Below, one piece after another: positions 7,390-15,800 of a stretch of DNA of 64,000 bases. The stretch lies in contig CAWCEN010000002.1 of NCBI GenBank assembly GCA_963794605.1, positions 248,001 to 312,000 on the forward strand, read 5' to 3'. The first letter of the stretch is position 1. Every line of letters begins with the position of its first letter. The position numbers and the translations under genes were made by a program. Under the pieces are notes generated by a model, which made no database searches, was not told the origin of the DNA, and saw nothing but the letters and a program-made list of their open reading frames with translations. This stretch comes from VAXT01 sp963794605 (GTDB taxonomy: Bacteria > Actinomycetota > Thermoleophilia > Gaiellales > Gaiellaceae).

Positions 7390-9009
7390 CTAGGACTTTA
7401 CGCCGCCGGGTTGGGTCTCCGGGATGCGTTGCGCGGCGAAGAGTGCGCAGACAGCAAGCACGGCCAGGATCGCCAGCGCCGCCCGTAGGCCGTCGAGGCG
7501 CGCTTCGGAGTACGCATCGACCGCGGCGTCGGTCGTCCTCGAGCTGGCACCCGCCTCGTCCAGCGCGGTCTGCAGATCCGCGTCCGAGATGAACGGCACG
7601 CCTCCCGTGATCTCGACCTGCGCCTGCTCCTTCACGCGGGCGGGAATCGCAGAGCTCTGGTCGATGTTGGCCGAGAACGACACCGCGAGAGCGCCGATCA
7701 GGAGCGAGCCCGCGATCGCCGTCCCCAGCGAGGCGCCGAGATTCGTCATCGTGTTCTGAACGCCGCCGACCTCCGGGCTGTCCTCGTCTGGAACCGCGGA
7801 CACCGTGACCGCACCCAGTTGAGAGGCGAGGGCGCCGATGCCAAGGCCGACGAGGAGCATCGGAACGAACACGATCTCCGGCCCCGTGTCCGTGTCGAGC
7901 GAGGCGAGCAGGACGACCGTTCCGGCCAGCAGCGAGAGGAGGCCGCAGCGAACGATCAGCCGGGGAGAGACGGTCGGAAGGAGCCGCGGGATACCGATCG
8001 CGGCCACGAGCAACGTCACGGACAGCGGCAGGAGGCGCGCTCCGGTGGCCAGCGCCGAGAGGCCGAGGCAGACCGAAAGGTAGAGCGGCACGACGAAGAA
8101 GATGCCCGCCTGGATGAGGAACTGGAAGAAGAACATCGTCAGGCCTCCGCTCAGCTGCCTGTTGCGGAGCATTTCCGGCCGCAAGAGCGGCTCGTTCCCG
8201 CTCGCCTCGCGGCGGTACTCCCAGCGGAAGAAGAGCCAGATCACGAGCAAGCCTCCGAGGACGAGCCACACGGTGGGCGAGAGATGGGCCCATGACGGCC
8301 CATCCGGCTTCGGCTGGATCCAACCCCATTCGCTCGTCCTCAGCACACCGAAAACGACGAGCCCCAGCCCGAGGGCCGACAGTATCGATCCGACCACGTC
8401 GAGCTTCGGGCGCTCCTCGACCGGTGCGTCCGCGATCCGCCTGGTGAGCAGGAGGATCGCGAGCACGACGACGACCTCGCCGGCGAAGACCCAGCGCCAC
8501 GAGAAATACGTCGTGCAGAAGCCGCCGATCAGCGGGCCAACGGCGACGGCGACCGCGCCTGCCGCAGCCACCAGCCCGTAGGCAGCGGGCCGGCGCTCCG
8601 TCGCGAAGTTCCCGGCGACGAGCGCGACGATCGCGGGCATGATCAGCGCCGCGCCGACTCCTTCCAGGAACGACCAGCCGAAGAGCAGCACGGGCAGGCT
8701 CGGAGCGATCGAGGTCGTGAACGAGCCGCAGCCGTAGATGACGCACCCGATCGCGAAGGCCCGCTTGCGGCCGATGATGGCTCCGATCTTGGCGCCGGTG
8801 AGCATCAGCGCCGCCATCACGAGCGTGTAGGCGGTGATCGCGCCCTGGATCCCGGTCACGGTCGTGCCCACGTCCTCGGCCACGGTCGCGATCGAGACGT
8901 TCATCACCGAGCTGTCGAGCGTCATCAGGAACTGCCCGGCGGCAAGCGTCAAGAGGACGAGCATGGAACCGCTCGCCCCCCTGGACGCTGCGCTCTCGGT
9001 GGCTGTCAC
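7390..9009 (-). CDS. DHA2-family (14-TM) MFS drug/proton antiporter
   Basis: 539 residues, the usual DHA2/EmrB-QacA length. Hydrophobic segments start at residue 15; motif region QFLMTLDSSVMNVSIATVA is the DHA2 TM1 signature, AKIGAIIGRKRAF is motif A after TM2, and the later GVGAALIMPAIVAL segment resembles antiporter motif C. Such proteins export lipophilic drugs or metabolites with proton exchange across the cytoplasmic membrane. It lies first in an operon with the amidotransferase. No repressor gene is adjacent, and substrate is unknown. Long periplasmic-type loop of mixed composition between residues about 430 and 500. Confidence 0.9.
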   Translation of the reverse strand: MTATESAASRGASGSMLVLLTLAAGQFLMTLDSSVMNVSIATVAEDVGTTVTGIQGAITAYTLVMAALMLTGAKIGAIIGRKRAFAIGCVIYGCGSFTTSIAPSLPVLLFGWSFLEGVGAALIMPAIVALVAGNFATERRPAAYGLVAAAGAVAVAVGPLIGGFCTTYFSWRWVFAGEVVVVLAILLLTRRIADAPVEERPKLDVVGSILSALGLGLVVFGVLRTSEWGWIQPKPDGPSWAHLSPTVWLVLGGLLVIWLFFRWEYRREASGNEPLLRPEMLRNRQLSGGLTMFFFQFLIQAGIFFVVPLYLSVCLGLSALATGARLLPLSVTLLVAAIGIPRLLPTVSPRLIVRCGLLSLLAGTVVLLASLDTDTGPEIVFVPMLLVGLGIGALASQLGAVTVSAVPDEDSPEVGGVQNTMTNLGASLGTAIAGSLLIGALAVSFSANIDQSSAIPARVKEQAQVEITGGVPFISDADLQTALDEAGASSRTTDAAVDAYSEARLDGLRAALAILAVLAVCALFAAQRIPETQPGGVKS

Positions 9010-9062
9010 GTCAGCTGTCGCCAGGCGGCGCCACCTCTTCCACCCGCGAGCTCGCCGCTACC

Positions 9063-9467
9063 TCAGGTGGCGAGTGCCTTCTGCTTGATCGCGTCGAACT
9101 CGGCCTGCGTGATCGCGCCCTGGTCGAGCAGCTGCTTGGCGTTGGCGATCTCCGCAGCCGCGCCGCCACCCGCGCCACCCGCGGTCTCGCGGACGTACGA
9201 GTCGAACTGGGCCTGCTGAGCCTTGGCGCGGTCGAGATTGCGCTGGGTCATGCCGTCGTTCTCCACGATGATGTAGATGAAGACGCCTAGGAACGGCAGG
9301 ATGATCACGAAGATCAGCCACGCCGCCTTCTTCCAACCTCCGATGTCGTGCCGGCGGAACACGTCGATGAAGACGGTGAAGAGCAGCCAGAACCAGATCA
9401 CCCAGAGGAAGAAGATGAACAGCGTCCACAGGACGTCGAGGAACGGGTAGCTCGCAGCAAGCAGCAT
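9063..9467 (-). CDS. PLDc_N / SHOCT domain membrane protein
   Basis: 134 residues behind a clear AGGAGGG Shine-Dalgarno. Two hydrophobic segments (residues about 8-33 and 48-68) joined by FRRHDIGGWKKAAW form a PLDc_N-like hairpin. After a Gly/Ala-rich linker, residues about 106-133 form a SHOCT (short C-terminal) motif, LLDQGAITQAEFDAIKQKAL. SHOCT is thought to mediate oligomerisation; this two-part architecture is common in actinobacteria and has no defined activity. It follows the exporter gene region on the same strand, with separate signals. Confidence 0.85.
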   Translation of the reverse strand: MLLAASYPFLDVLWTLFIFFLWVIWFWLLFTVFIDVFRRHDIGGWKKAAWLIFVIILPFLGVFIYIIVENDGMTQRNLDRAKAQQAQFDSYVRETAGGAGGGAAAEIANAKQLLDQGAITQAEFDAIKQKALAT

Positions 9468-9523
9468 GGGACCCTCCTGAATTCGCGTTGTGCGGCGACG
9501 TTATACGAGTCGGGAGACGTGCG

Positions 9524-10453
9524 TCAGGCCAGGTCGGCGAACGGGCTGACGCTCAGGTACTTGAACCCGCTGTCGACCGCGAGCGTCACGATCACGGCGT
9601 CGGGCCCGAGGCGCTCCGCGAGCCGGTGGGCGCCGACGACGTTGGCGCCCGTGGAGATGCCCGCGAAGACGCCCTCCTCGCGCCCGAGGCGCTGCGTCAT
9701 CTCGACCGCCTCGTCGTCGCCGATCGGCTCGAGCTGGTCGACGAGGTCGGGATCCCAGTGCGGCACGACGAAGCCCGCCCAGCCCTGGATCACGAACGGT
9801 CCCGGCTCGCCGCCGCCGATCGCGGCCGACGAGGCCGGCTCGTGCCCCTGAATGAAGACGCCGTGCGGCTTGAGCGCCTGGGCGACGCCGATCAGAGAAC
9901 TGGCCGTTCCGACCCCTTGGCAGAACGCCGTGACCCGCCCGCCGGTCTGCTCCCAGATCTCCCGGCCGAGGTGGTCGCGGTGGCCGGGAACGATGTACGG
10001 GTTGTTGAACTGGTCGGTCGCGTAGCGTCCCGGAGCCTGGGCTAGCTCGTTCGCGCGGGCGACCATGTTCTCGATGTCCTTCGGCGTCACCTTGGGACGG
10101 CCCTCGACCGACTCGACCACGTCGAGCTCGGCGCCGAGCGCGCGCATCAGCTGGAAGCGCTCCTCCGTGTAGCAGTCCGCGATCACGATCAGCGTCCGGT
10201 AGCCCTTGGCCTTGCAGACGAGCGCGAGCGCCGGGCCCGTGCTGCCGCCCGTGTACTCGACGATCGTGTCGCCGGGCGAGATCAGGCCGTCGCGCTCCGC
10301 GCCTTCGATCATCGCCAGCGCCATCCGGTCTTTCATCGAGCCGGACGGGTTGCAGTACTCGAGCTTCACCCACACCTCGGCGCCGTTCGCGGGCACGCAG
10401 TGACGCAAACGGACGAGGGGCGTGTTCCCGATCGCCTCGAGGATCGATGCCAT
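9524..10453 (-). CDS. cysteine synthase-like PLP-dependent enzyme (CysK/CBS family)
   Basis: 309 residues from ATG 10453. N terminus ASILEAIGNTPLVRL and the PLP-lysine motif NPSGSMKDRMA are those of the beta-family fold II enzymes (cysteine synthase, cystathionine beta-synthase). Further hallmarks are EYTGGSTGPALALVCKAKGY (substrate-binding loop), CQGVGTASSLIGVAQAL (phosphate loop, here GVGTAS) and IFxGISTGANV near the C terminus. It would use O-acetyl- or O-phosphoserine with a sulfur donor in the cytosol. The motif 'EYTGGSTG' instead of the strict CysK 'EPTSGNTG' means a related specificity is possible. A longer upstream frame exists but lacks homology. Confidence 0.85.
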   Translation of the reverse strand: MASILEAIGNTPLVRLRHCVPANGAEVWVKLEYCNPSGSMKDRMALAMIEGAERDGLISPGDTIVEYTGGSTGPALALVCKAKGYRTLIVIADCYTEERFQLMRALGAELDVVESVEGRPKVTPKDIENMVARANELAQAPGRYATDQFNNPYIVPGHRDHLGREIWEQTGGRVTAFCQGVGTASSLIGVAQALKPHGVFIQGHEPASSAAIGGGEPGPFVIQGWAGFVVPHWDPDLVDQLEPIGDDEAVEMTQRLGREEGVFAGISTGANVVGAHRLAERLGPDAVIVTLAVDSGFKYLSVSPFADLA

Positions 10454-10585
10454 CCGCACATGATCTCGAAATGACCCTTCTGGGGGGTCGACGGACGAAG
10501 AAGTCCGACTAGGGTCCGCGGGATCACGAACAGGCCAGGGCTGCGCCCGCCCACTTTTCCGCAGCCCGACGACCCGCTCGCCTCT

Positions 10586-11137
10586 ATGCCGAACCGCTTT
10601 CGCAGCCGCCTGCTTGCGCTCGTCCTTGCCGCGTGCACCTTGGCCTGCGCCGTCTCGCTCCCGGGCCCTGCTGGCGCCACCCGGCCGGCACCCGCTCGAC
10701 AGCACCTGAGGCTGAAGCCGTTCCGTGTGCCGATCGGGAACTGGCGCCTGCCGAAGCGCCTGCGGCACAAGAAGCGGACACTCGGCGATCGCGCTGCAAG
10801 GATCGCGCTCAGAGCGGTCGGCGTGCCCTACCGCTGGGGTGGAACGTCGCCCTCCGGTGGTTTCGACTGCTCGGGCCTCGTCTACTGGACCTACGGGCGG
10901 CTTGGCATCGCACTACCGCACAGCTCGTACGCGCTCGCAGCCGCGGGCCGGCCGGTTCGCTCGTTGCGGCTCAGGCCCGGCGACCTGCTGTTCTTCTACG
11001 GCAACGGCCACGTCGGGGTCTACATCGGCCGCGGCCGGATGGTGCACGCCCCGCACGCGGGCGAGCGCGTCGAGGTGGTCAGGCTGGCCGGTTCCGCCTA
11101 CGGCAGCGCGCTGGACGCCGCGCGGCGCGTGCGCTGA
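10586..11137 (+). CDS. secreted NlpC/P60 peptidoglycan endopeptidase
   Basis: 183 residues. Signal peptide: basic MPNRFRSR followed by LLALVLAACTLACAVSL and a likely cleavage near PAGA-T32. A basic spacer precedes the NlpC/P60 domain (residues about 65-180): VGVPYRWGGTSPSGGFDCSGL holds the nucleophile Cys95, NGHVGVYIG holds His142, and the third polar residue is His154 in MVHAPH. Such enzymes cut gamma-D-Glu-diaminopimelate bonds in the cell wall. The 10454-10585 intergenic region shared with the divergent PLP enzyme holds no riboswitch I can recognise. Confidence 0.92.
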   Translation: MPNRFRSRLLALVLAACTLACAVSLPGPAGATRPAPARQHLRLKPFRVPIGNWRLPKRLRHKKRTLGDRAARIALRAVGVPYRWGGTSPSGGFDCSGLVYWTYGRLGIALPHSSYALAAAGRPVRSLRLRPGDLLFFYGNGHVGVYIGRGRMVHAPHAGERVEVVRLAGSAYGSALDAARRVR

Positions 11138-11140
11138 CGT

Positions 11141-11992
11141 TCAGCGGCTCGGAAGCTCGAGCACCATCCCTTCACGAGCGACGATCGGCGGGTCGTCCGT
11201 GTTCGAATCGAGCGAGCGGGCTTCCGCTTCGAGCCGCTCCATGATCTCGTCCGAATGGGTCGGGTCGTGGTGGAAGAGGACAACGCGCCGGGCTCCGACC
11301 GCGTCCGCGTACGCCATCGCGCTGTCGACGCTCGAATGGCCCCAGCCGAGCCGGCCCTCGTACTCCTCCTCGAAGTACTGCGCGTCGTGGAGGAGGAGGT
11401 CGACGTCCTGGGCGATCGAGCCGCCCGAGATCCAGTCGCGCGTCCGCCGGGCGAAGTCGCCGGTCAGAGCGGGCTCGTGGTCGGGGATGTAGGCGAGGCT
11501 CGATCCGCCCGCCTCGATCCGGTAGCCGACCGTCGGGCCTGGATGGACGATGAGGCTGGCGGTGAGCCGGGCTTCGCCGATCTGCCACGGCGTTTTTGGT
11601 AGCTCGTGGAAGTTCACCTTGGCCGGCGTATCCATCAGGTCGATCGGGAAGAGCGGCGGCGAGAACGAGCGCCGGATCCGTTCCTTCAACGTCAGCACCG
11701 GGGAGCGCGGCCCCCAGAGGTCGATCGTCGCCTCCGGGTCGAAGAGCGGGGCGAAGAAGCGGAGGCCCTCGAGATGATCGAGGTGCAGGTGCGTGAGCAG
11801 GAGGTTCAGCTGCTTCACGCCGCGCTCGGCGAGCTCGTTGCCGAGCTCGCGGATCCCGGTGCCAGCGTCGAGGACGAAGAGGGTGCCGTCGTCGAGCGAG
11901 ATCTCGATGCACGACGTGTTCCCGCCGCAGCGGACGGTCTGCGGGCCCGGCGTCGGCACCGAGCCGCGGCATCCCCAGATCCTCACGCGCAT
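11141..11992 (-). CDS. MBL-fold metallo-hydrolase
   Basis: 283 residues. N terminus VRIWGCRGSVPTPGP with CGGNTSC and FVLDAGTGIREL is that of the metallo-beta-lactamase-fold group related to phosphodiesterase/phosphoribosyl (PhnP-like) hydrolases. The metal motif is THLHLDH (H68, H70, D72, H73), with HDPTHSDEIM toward the C terminus and LLLHDAQY supplying further ligands. Substrate is unknown; similar domains occur with response regulators and PAS modules, and a free-standing PAS protein does follow 14 bases upstream on the same strand. The stop lies three bases from the convergent NlpC gene. Confidence 0.88.
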   Translation of the reverse strand: MRVRIWGCRGSVPTPGPQTVRCGGNTSCIEISLDDGTLFVLDAGTGIRELGNELAERGVKQLNLLLTHLHLDHLEGLRFFAPLFDPEATIDLWGPRSPVLTLKERIRRSFSPPLFPIDLMDTPAKVNFHELPKTPWQIGEARLTASLIVHPGPTVGYRIEAGGSSLAYIPDHEPALTGDFARRTRDWISGGSIAQDVDLLLHDAQYFEEEYEGRLGWGHSSVDSAMAYADAVGARRVVLFHHDPTHSDEIMERLEAEARSLDSNTDDPPIVAREGMVLELPSR

Positions 11993-12005
11993 GCCGACTC
12001 CAAAC

Positions 12006-12401
12006 CTACTCCTGCCAGAAGATCCCGACGATCCCGACGAACTCGTCCGCCTCGGCGAAGAGCGGGAACGCGGTGACCGCGACCTGCCGGTCGACGCCGT
12101 CGCGGCTGGTCACCCACAGCTTCTCGTGCGTCGCGCGCCGCTCCTCGAGCGCGATCCGCGTCGGCCGCCGCTCCTCGGTCAGCGGCGCGTGGTTCCGCGT
12201 CCGCGGCGTCAAGCTCGCCGAGAACTCGTCCATCGGCATCTCGCCGATCTCGGCGAACGGCTTCCCGACGATCGACCCGGCCGCCTCGTTGAAGAACACC
12301 AGCGTGCCCTCGGCGTCGGCGATCGCCGCCGGTGTAGCGAGGTTCGACGCCAGCTCGCGCGCCAGGATCAGGATCAGATGCTTCGACCGTGCCGTGGCCA
12401 C
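12006..12401 (-). CDS. stand-alone PAS-domain protein
   Basis: 131 residues, essentially one PAS fold: N-terminal helix LILILARELASNLATP, then AIADAEGTLVFFNEAAGSIVGK, the first strand pair and helix, and the closing VAVTAFPLFAEADEFVGIVGIFW strands. There is no output domain. PAS modules sense ligands, redox or light; in this arrangement the protein may act with the MBL hydrolase encoded immediately downstream (14-base gap, likely one transcript). No heme or flavin ligand can be assigned. Confidence 0.8.
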   Translation of the reverse strand: MATARSKHLILILARELASNLATPAAIADAEGTLVFFNEAAGSIVGKPFAEIGEMPMDEFSASLTPRTRNHAPLTEERRPTRIALEERRATHEKLWVTSRDGVDRQVAVTAFPLFAEADEFVGIVGIFWQE

Positions 12402-12495
12402 CGGAGAAGACTATGCACGTCGCACCGCGATTTGGCCGCCTAGCCCGGAAGGCGGACGATAGGTTCTCGGCAACGAAAGCGACCAGGGAGCCGTC

Positions 12496-13419
12496 ATGCG
12501 CCTCGAGGGAATCCACCACGTCACTGCGATCACCGGCGACGCGCCGGGCAACGTCGACTTCTACGTGCGCGTGCTCGGCCTGCGCCTGGTCAAGAAGACC
12601 GTCAACCAGGACGACCCGACCGTCTACCACCTGTTCTACGCCGACGAGCGCGGCTCTGCGGGCGCGGACATCACGTTCTTCGAGTACCCGGGCGCGCGGC
12701 GCGGGCGCGCCGGGGCCGGGATGGTGCACCGGGTGGTCTTCCGGGTCGCATCCGAGGAGGCGCTCGACTTCTGGGCGGAGCGCCTGGGCAAGGAGGGCGT
12801 CGCCGTCTCGCGCGCAGGCGGGAGTCTCGCGTTCTCCGACCCCGAGGGCCTCGGCCTCGAGCTCGCGGTCGTCGAGACGGACGACGAGCCGCTGACCGCG
12901 GAGAATCCCGAGATTCCGGCCGAGCACCGAATCCGGGGCTTCGACCGCGTGCGCGCGTTCACCCGCGACCCCGAGGCGAGCCGCAGGTTCCTCGAAGGGG
13001 CGCTCGAGTTCACGCAGAGCGGCGACGCCGGCTTCGAGGCGCGCGGCGAGCACCGCGGCGGCCGCTACGTCTACGACTCGACGGACCAGGCCGGCATCCC
13101 GGGTGCGGGAACCGTCCACCACGTCGCCTGGGCGTCGTCCCCCGAGGAGCACGAGGCTTGGCGCGAACGCGTGATCGAGGGCGGCGGCCGGCCGACGCCG
13201 GTCATCGACCGCTACTACTTCAAGTCGATCTACTTCCGCGAGCCGAGCGGCGTCCTGTTCGAGATCGCGACCATCGGCCCCGGCTTCACGACCGACGAGC
13301 CGCTCGAGTCCCTGGGTGAGCGCCTGTCGCTGCCACCGGACTTCGAGCATCTCCGCGAGCAGGTCGAGCCGGTGCTGACGCCGATCACGAATCCGCGCGA
13401 GACCTGGGCGGCCCGCTGA
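12496..13419 (+). CDS. two-module VOC protein, ring-cleaving dioxygenase-like (MhqO/MhqA family)
   Basis: 307 residues with two VOC modules. Module one, GIHHVTAITGDAPGNVDFYVRVLGLRLVKKTVNQDDP, has the conserved IHH-V-T and K-K-T-V-N-x-D-D segments of the MhqO/LinE-type extradiol dioxygenases; module two carries HHVAWA and SIYFREPSGVLFEIATIGPGF with the C-terminal Glu metal ligand. Fe(II) ligation by His, His and Glu is expected. Substrates would be hydroquinone/catechol-like aromatics. The downstream esterase gene begins in the stop codon of this gene, and in several bacteria MhqO is paired with the hydrolase MhqD, which supports a shared quinone-detoxification role. Confidence 0.88.
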   Translation: MRLEGIHHVTAITGDAPGNVDFYVRVLGLRLVKKTVNQDDPTVYHLFYADERGSAGADITFFEYPGARRGRAGAGMVHRVVFRVASEEALDFWAERLGKEGVAVSRAGGSLAFSDPEGLGLELAVVETDDEPLTAENPEIPAEHRIRGFDRVRAFTRDPEASRRFLEGALEFTQSGDAGFEARGEHRGGRYVYDSTDQAGIPGAGTVHHVAWASSPEEHEAWRERVIEGGGRPTPVIDRYYFKSIYFREPSGVLFEIATIGPGFTTDEPLESLGERLSLPPDFEHLREQVEPVLTPITNPRETWAAR

Positions 13420-14072
13420 GCCTCGAGTCGAGAGCCCGCCCGTCCGCGGGGGAGCCGGACGGCGCGCTCGTTCTCTTCCACGGGCGTGGGACCGATGAGA
13501 ACGACCTCTTCCCGCTGCTCGACGCGCTCGACCCCGAGCGGCGCCTGCACGGCGTCACCCCGCGCGGACCGCTCTCCCTCCCGCCGGGCGGCAACCACTG
13601 GTACGTCCTCGGCGAGCTCGGCTATCCACCCCCGGACACGTTCCTCCTCTCGTTCCAGGCAGCGTCGGAGTTCCTCGACGGACTCGCGGCCGAGACCGGG
13701 ATCCCGCCCGAGCGGACCATGCTCGGCGGCTTCTCGCAGGGCTCGGTGATGAGCTACGCGCTCTCGCTCGGCGTGGGACGGCCGCGCCCGGCCGGGCTGA
13801 TCGCGCTCAGCGGGTTCATCCCGACCGTCGAGGGGCTCGAGTACGACCTCGAGCCACCGTTCCCGCCGATCGCGATCGGGCACGGGACGCTGGACCCGAT
13901 CATCGGCGTCGAGTGGGGACGGCAGGCGAAGGAGCTCCTCGAGCGCGCCGGCGCGGACGTCCTTTACCGCGAGTACCCGCTTCCCCACACGGTCGACCCG
14001 TCGTTCCTGGCCGAGCTACGACCCTGGCTCGAGCGAGCGGTCCCGAGCGCTAGTTCGACCGACGCGCAGTGA
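13416..14072 (+). CDS. phospholipase/carboxylesterase family hydrolase (MhqD-like), apparent CTG start
   Basis: The frame opens at 13416 in the sequence CTGAGCCTCGAG, overlapping the stop of the upstream gene, and gives about 218 residues: GALVLFHGRGTDENDLFPL (oxyanion loop), LGGFSQGSVMSYAL with the nucleophile Ser in G-F-S-Q-G, GTLDPIIGVE with the acidic residue, and LPHTVDP with the His. This is the complete catalytic set of the small phospholipase/carboxylesterase family. The only standard in-frame start is ATG 13719, which would remove the oxyanion loop, so CTG at 13416 is the best start by homology. Translation is probably coupled to the dioxygenase-like gene. Confidence 0.8.
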   Translation: MSLESRARPSAGEPDGALVLFHGRGTDENDLFPLLDALDPERRLHGVTPRGPLSLPPGGNHWYVLGELGYPPPDTFLLSFQAASEFLDGLAAETGIPPERTMLGGFSQGSVMSYALSLGVGRPRPAGLIALSGFIPTVEGLEYDLEPPFPPIAIGHGTLDPIIGVEWGRQAKELLERAGADVLYREYPLPHTVDPSFLAELRPWLERAVPSASSTDAQ

Positions 14073-14100
14073 GCGGCGCGAGTTGTTCGGATAGCAGTTC

Positions 14101-15555
14101 CTAGTTCGGAATAGGCGGCAGCTCGTCGAACAGGTCGGGCGGAAGGTTGTGCCGCTTGAACCGGATACGGTCGTGGCGCACGCGGACGCGCGGCCCAGGC
14201 ACCGTGACGTCGAACCGCGCGCTGTACATGCGTTCGTCGAACGTGCCGCTCGTCGGCGCCTTGGCGACGGCGAAGATGGGGAACGCGAAGTTGCCGCCCG
14301 CGAACGACGTCGACATGTAGTCGCCGACCATCACGCCCTGGTTCGTGCTCGCGATCCAGTTCAGGCTCACCGGGCCCGCGACCTTGCGCGGCTGCGTCCA
14401 CGTCGCCCCGCCGTCGGTCGACGAGACGAAGCCGACGGTCAGCTGGCACGTGCCCGTGTTGCAGGCGGCGACCGGGTAGTAGTAGTACCCCAGCGCGAGG
14501 TGCGCGCTGCTCCCCGAGGTCGCCTTGTCGACCGCGATGCCCGGGATGAAGTGGTCGACACCGCTGTTCACCGCGTCGATCGGGATTCGCACCTTCGTCG
14601 TCCAGGCGATTCCGTCGGTCGAGGTGGACATGACAATGTCGTTCGACGTGCACCCACTGCGGAAGCTGCAGTCCTGCCAGGTGACGTAGACCTTGCCGTC
14701 CGCGTCGACCTCCGCCGAGGGCAGGGGCGACGTGCGCAGGTTGCCGGCGACGTTGTGCTCGCTGACGGTTGCGACTGCGACCGAGGACTGCCACGTCGCG
14801 CCGCCGTCGATCGAGCGGAACGAGCGGATGCCGGCGCCGCCCTCGTACGGGACGATCACGTTGCCGTTCGGCTGGACGACCGGCTGCCCGCCGAGGCCGC
14901 TACCACCCACGAACTTCGGCGTCCCCCAGGTGAGGCCGCCGTCGGACGAGGTGCTCATCGTCAGCCGCGCGTCGTCCCACTCCTGGTAGCAGTTGCCGTA
15001 GTGCGGGCTCTGCGCCCACGTGTCGCATGTGATCCAGTTCTTGTCGTAGAAGGTCCCGCTGGAGAGGGAGGTCGTGACCGGGTTCCCCCAGGTGAGGCCG
15101 CCGTCGGTCGAGCGGCTCGTGAGCACGGCCGCACCCGATACGGACGCGTCGATCGCGAGTGTCGAGATCATCCAGACGTCGTGCAGCGGGTCGTAGGCGA
15201 CCGCGGGGTCGCTGATCCGCGCCCACGGGCCTGTCGGAGTCGCAAAGATCGTCGTCGCGGGCAGCATCCCCGTCGTCCAGGACCGGCCCGCGTTGGTTGT
15301 CGTCGCCCAGCCGATGTTGCTCGCGCCTCCGTCGAAGAAGCGGCCCGTCTGGAACGTGGCGACGACCGTGTTGCCCCAGCCGAACGAGTCAGGCTCGAGC
15401 TGCGTCCGGTGCTGGCTCGACTGGTTCGTGTACGGGTCGGAGCTGATCGGGGTCGCGACCACGCTGCCGGCGTAGACGCTGGCGGCAACGGCAAGTCCGC
15501 CCACGACCACGACCAAGGCGACCGACCCGACCCTTCTTCGCTTTCCCCTCCCCAC
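14101..15555 (-). CDS. secreted BNR/Asp-box (sialidase-fold) protein
   Basis: 484 residues. After basic MGRGKRRRVG a single hydrophobic segment (residues about 11-30) acts as signal peptide or anchor. The body has repeated Asp boxes of the S-x-D-x-G-x-T-W type: STDGGLTWG, SSDGGLTWG, SIDGGATWQ, SSTDGGATWT, marking a six-bladed sialidase-like beta propeller. The catalytic Arg triad and Tyr/Glu pair of true sialidases cannot be assigned with confidence, so glycosidase activity is not claimed. A basic tail RVRVRHDRIRFKRHN ends the protein. A paralogue with an RTX head lies at 23843 and a decayed fragment at 15598. Confidence 0.82.
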   Translation of the reverse strand: MGRGKRRRVGSVALVVVVGGLAVAASVYAGSVVATPISSDPYTNQSSQHRTQLEPDSFGWGNTVVATFQTGRFFDGGASNIGWATTTNAGRSWTTGMLPATTIFATPTGPWARISDPAVAYDPLHDVWMISTLAIDASVSGAAVLTSRSTDGGLTWGNPVTTSLSSGTFYDKNWITCDTWAQSPHYGNCYQEWDDARLTMSTSSDGGLTWGTPKFVGGSGLGGQPVVQPNGNVIVPYEGGAGIRSFRSIDGGATWQSSVAVATVSEHNVAGNLRTSPLPSAEVDADGKVYVTWQDCSFRSGCTSNDIVMSTSTDGIAWTTKVRIPIDAVNSGVDHFIPGIAVDKATSGSSAHLALGYYYYPVAACNTGTCQLTVGFVSSTDGGATWTQPRKVAGPVSLNWIASTNQGVMVGDYMSTSFAGGNFAFPIFAVAKAPTSGTFDERMYSARFDVTVPGPRVRVRHDRIRFKRHNLPPDLFDELPPIPN

Positions 15556-15597
15556 GAGCTTCTTGATCGTACGCCTTTCGACGACCTCGGCTAGCGC

Positions 15598-15681
15598 CTA
15601 AGTGACGAGACCGGGGGCCCTCCGGTCGACAACGCTGTTCTTCGCGTCGATCGGAATCCGCGCCGGAGTCGTCCACGTCGC
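15598..15681 (-). pseudogene. decayed fragment of a BNR-repeat gene
   Basis: Reading down from 15675 the minus strand gives WTTPARIPIDAKNSVVD and then a TAG at 15600-15598. This closely matches WTTKVRIPIDAVNSGVD inside the intact neighbour (near 14600), and the nucleotide match (GTCGACAxCGCTGTTC, then CGCGTCGATCGG) is stronger than chance. Only about 18 codons remain and no flanking blade can be recognised, so this is a relic of a duplicated or rearranged copy, lying just upstream of its relative. Confidence 0.5.
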
Positions 15682-15800
15682 GCGGCCGCGGCGAGCGCTG
15701 CTGCGATGGCGACGAGTGGGACCCCGGGCGCGGTCCCCCACTTCGCCTGATCGTATTGCGATGCCCCGATTCCGCAAAGAGCGTGTACATTCGAGGCTCG

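Noticed and set aside
10454..10585. c-di-AMP (ydaO) riboswitch ahead of the NlpC/P60 gene
   Set aside because: Such riboswitches often precede these genes, but the 130-base gap is too short and lacks the conserved core.
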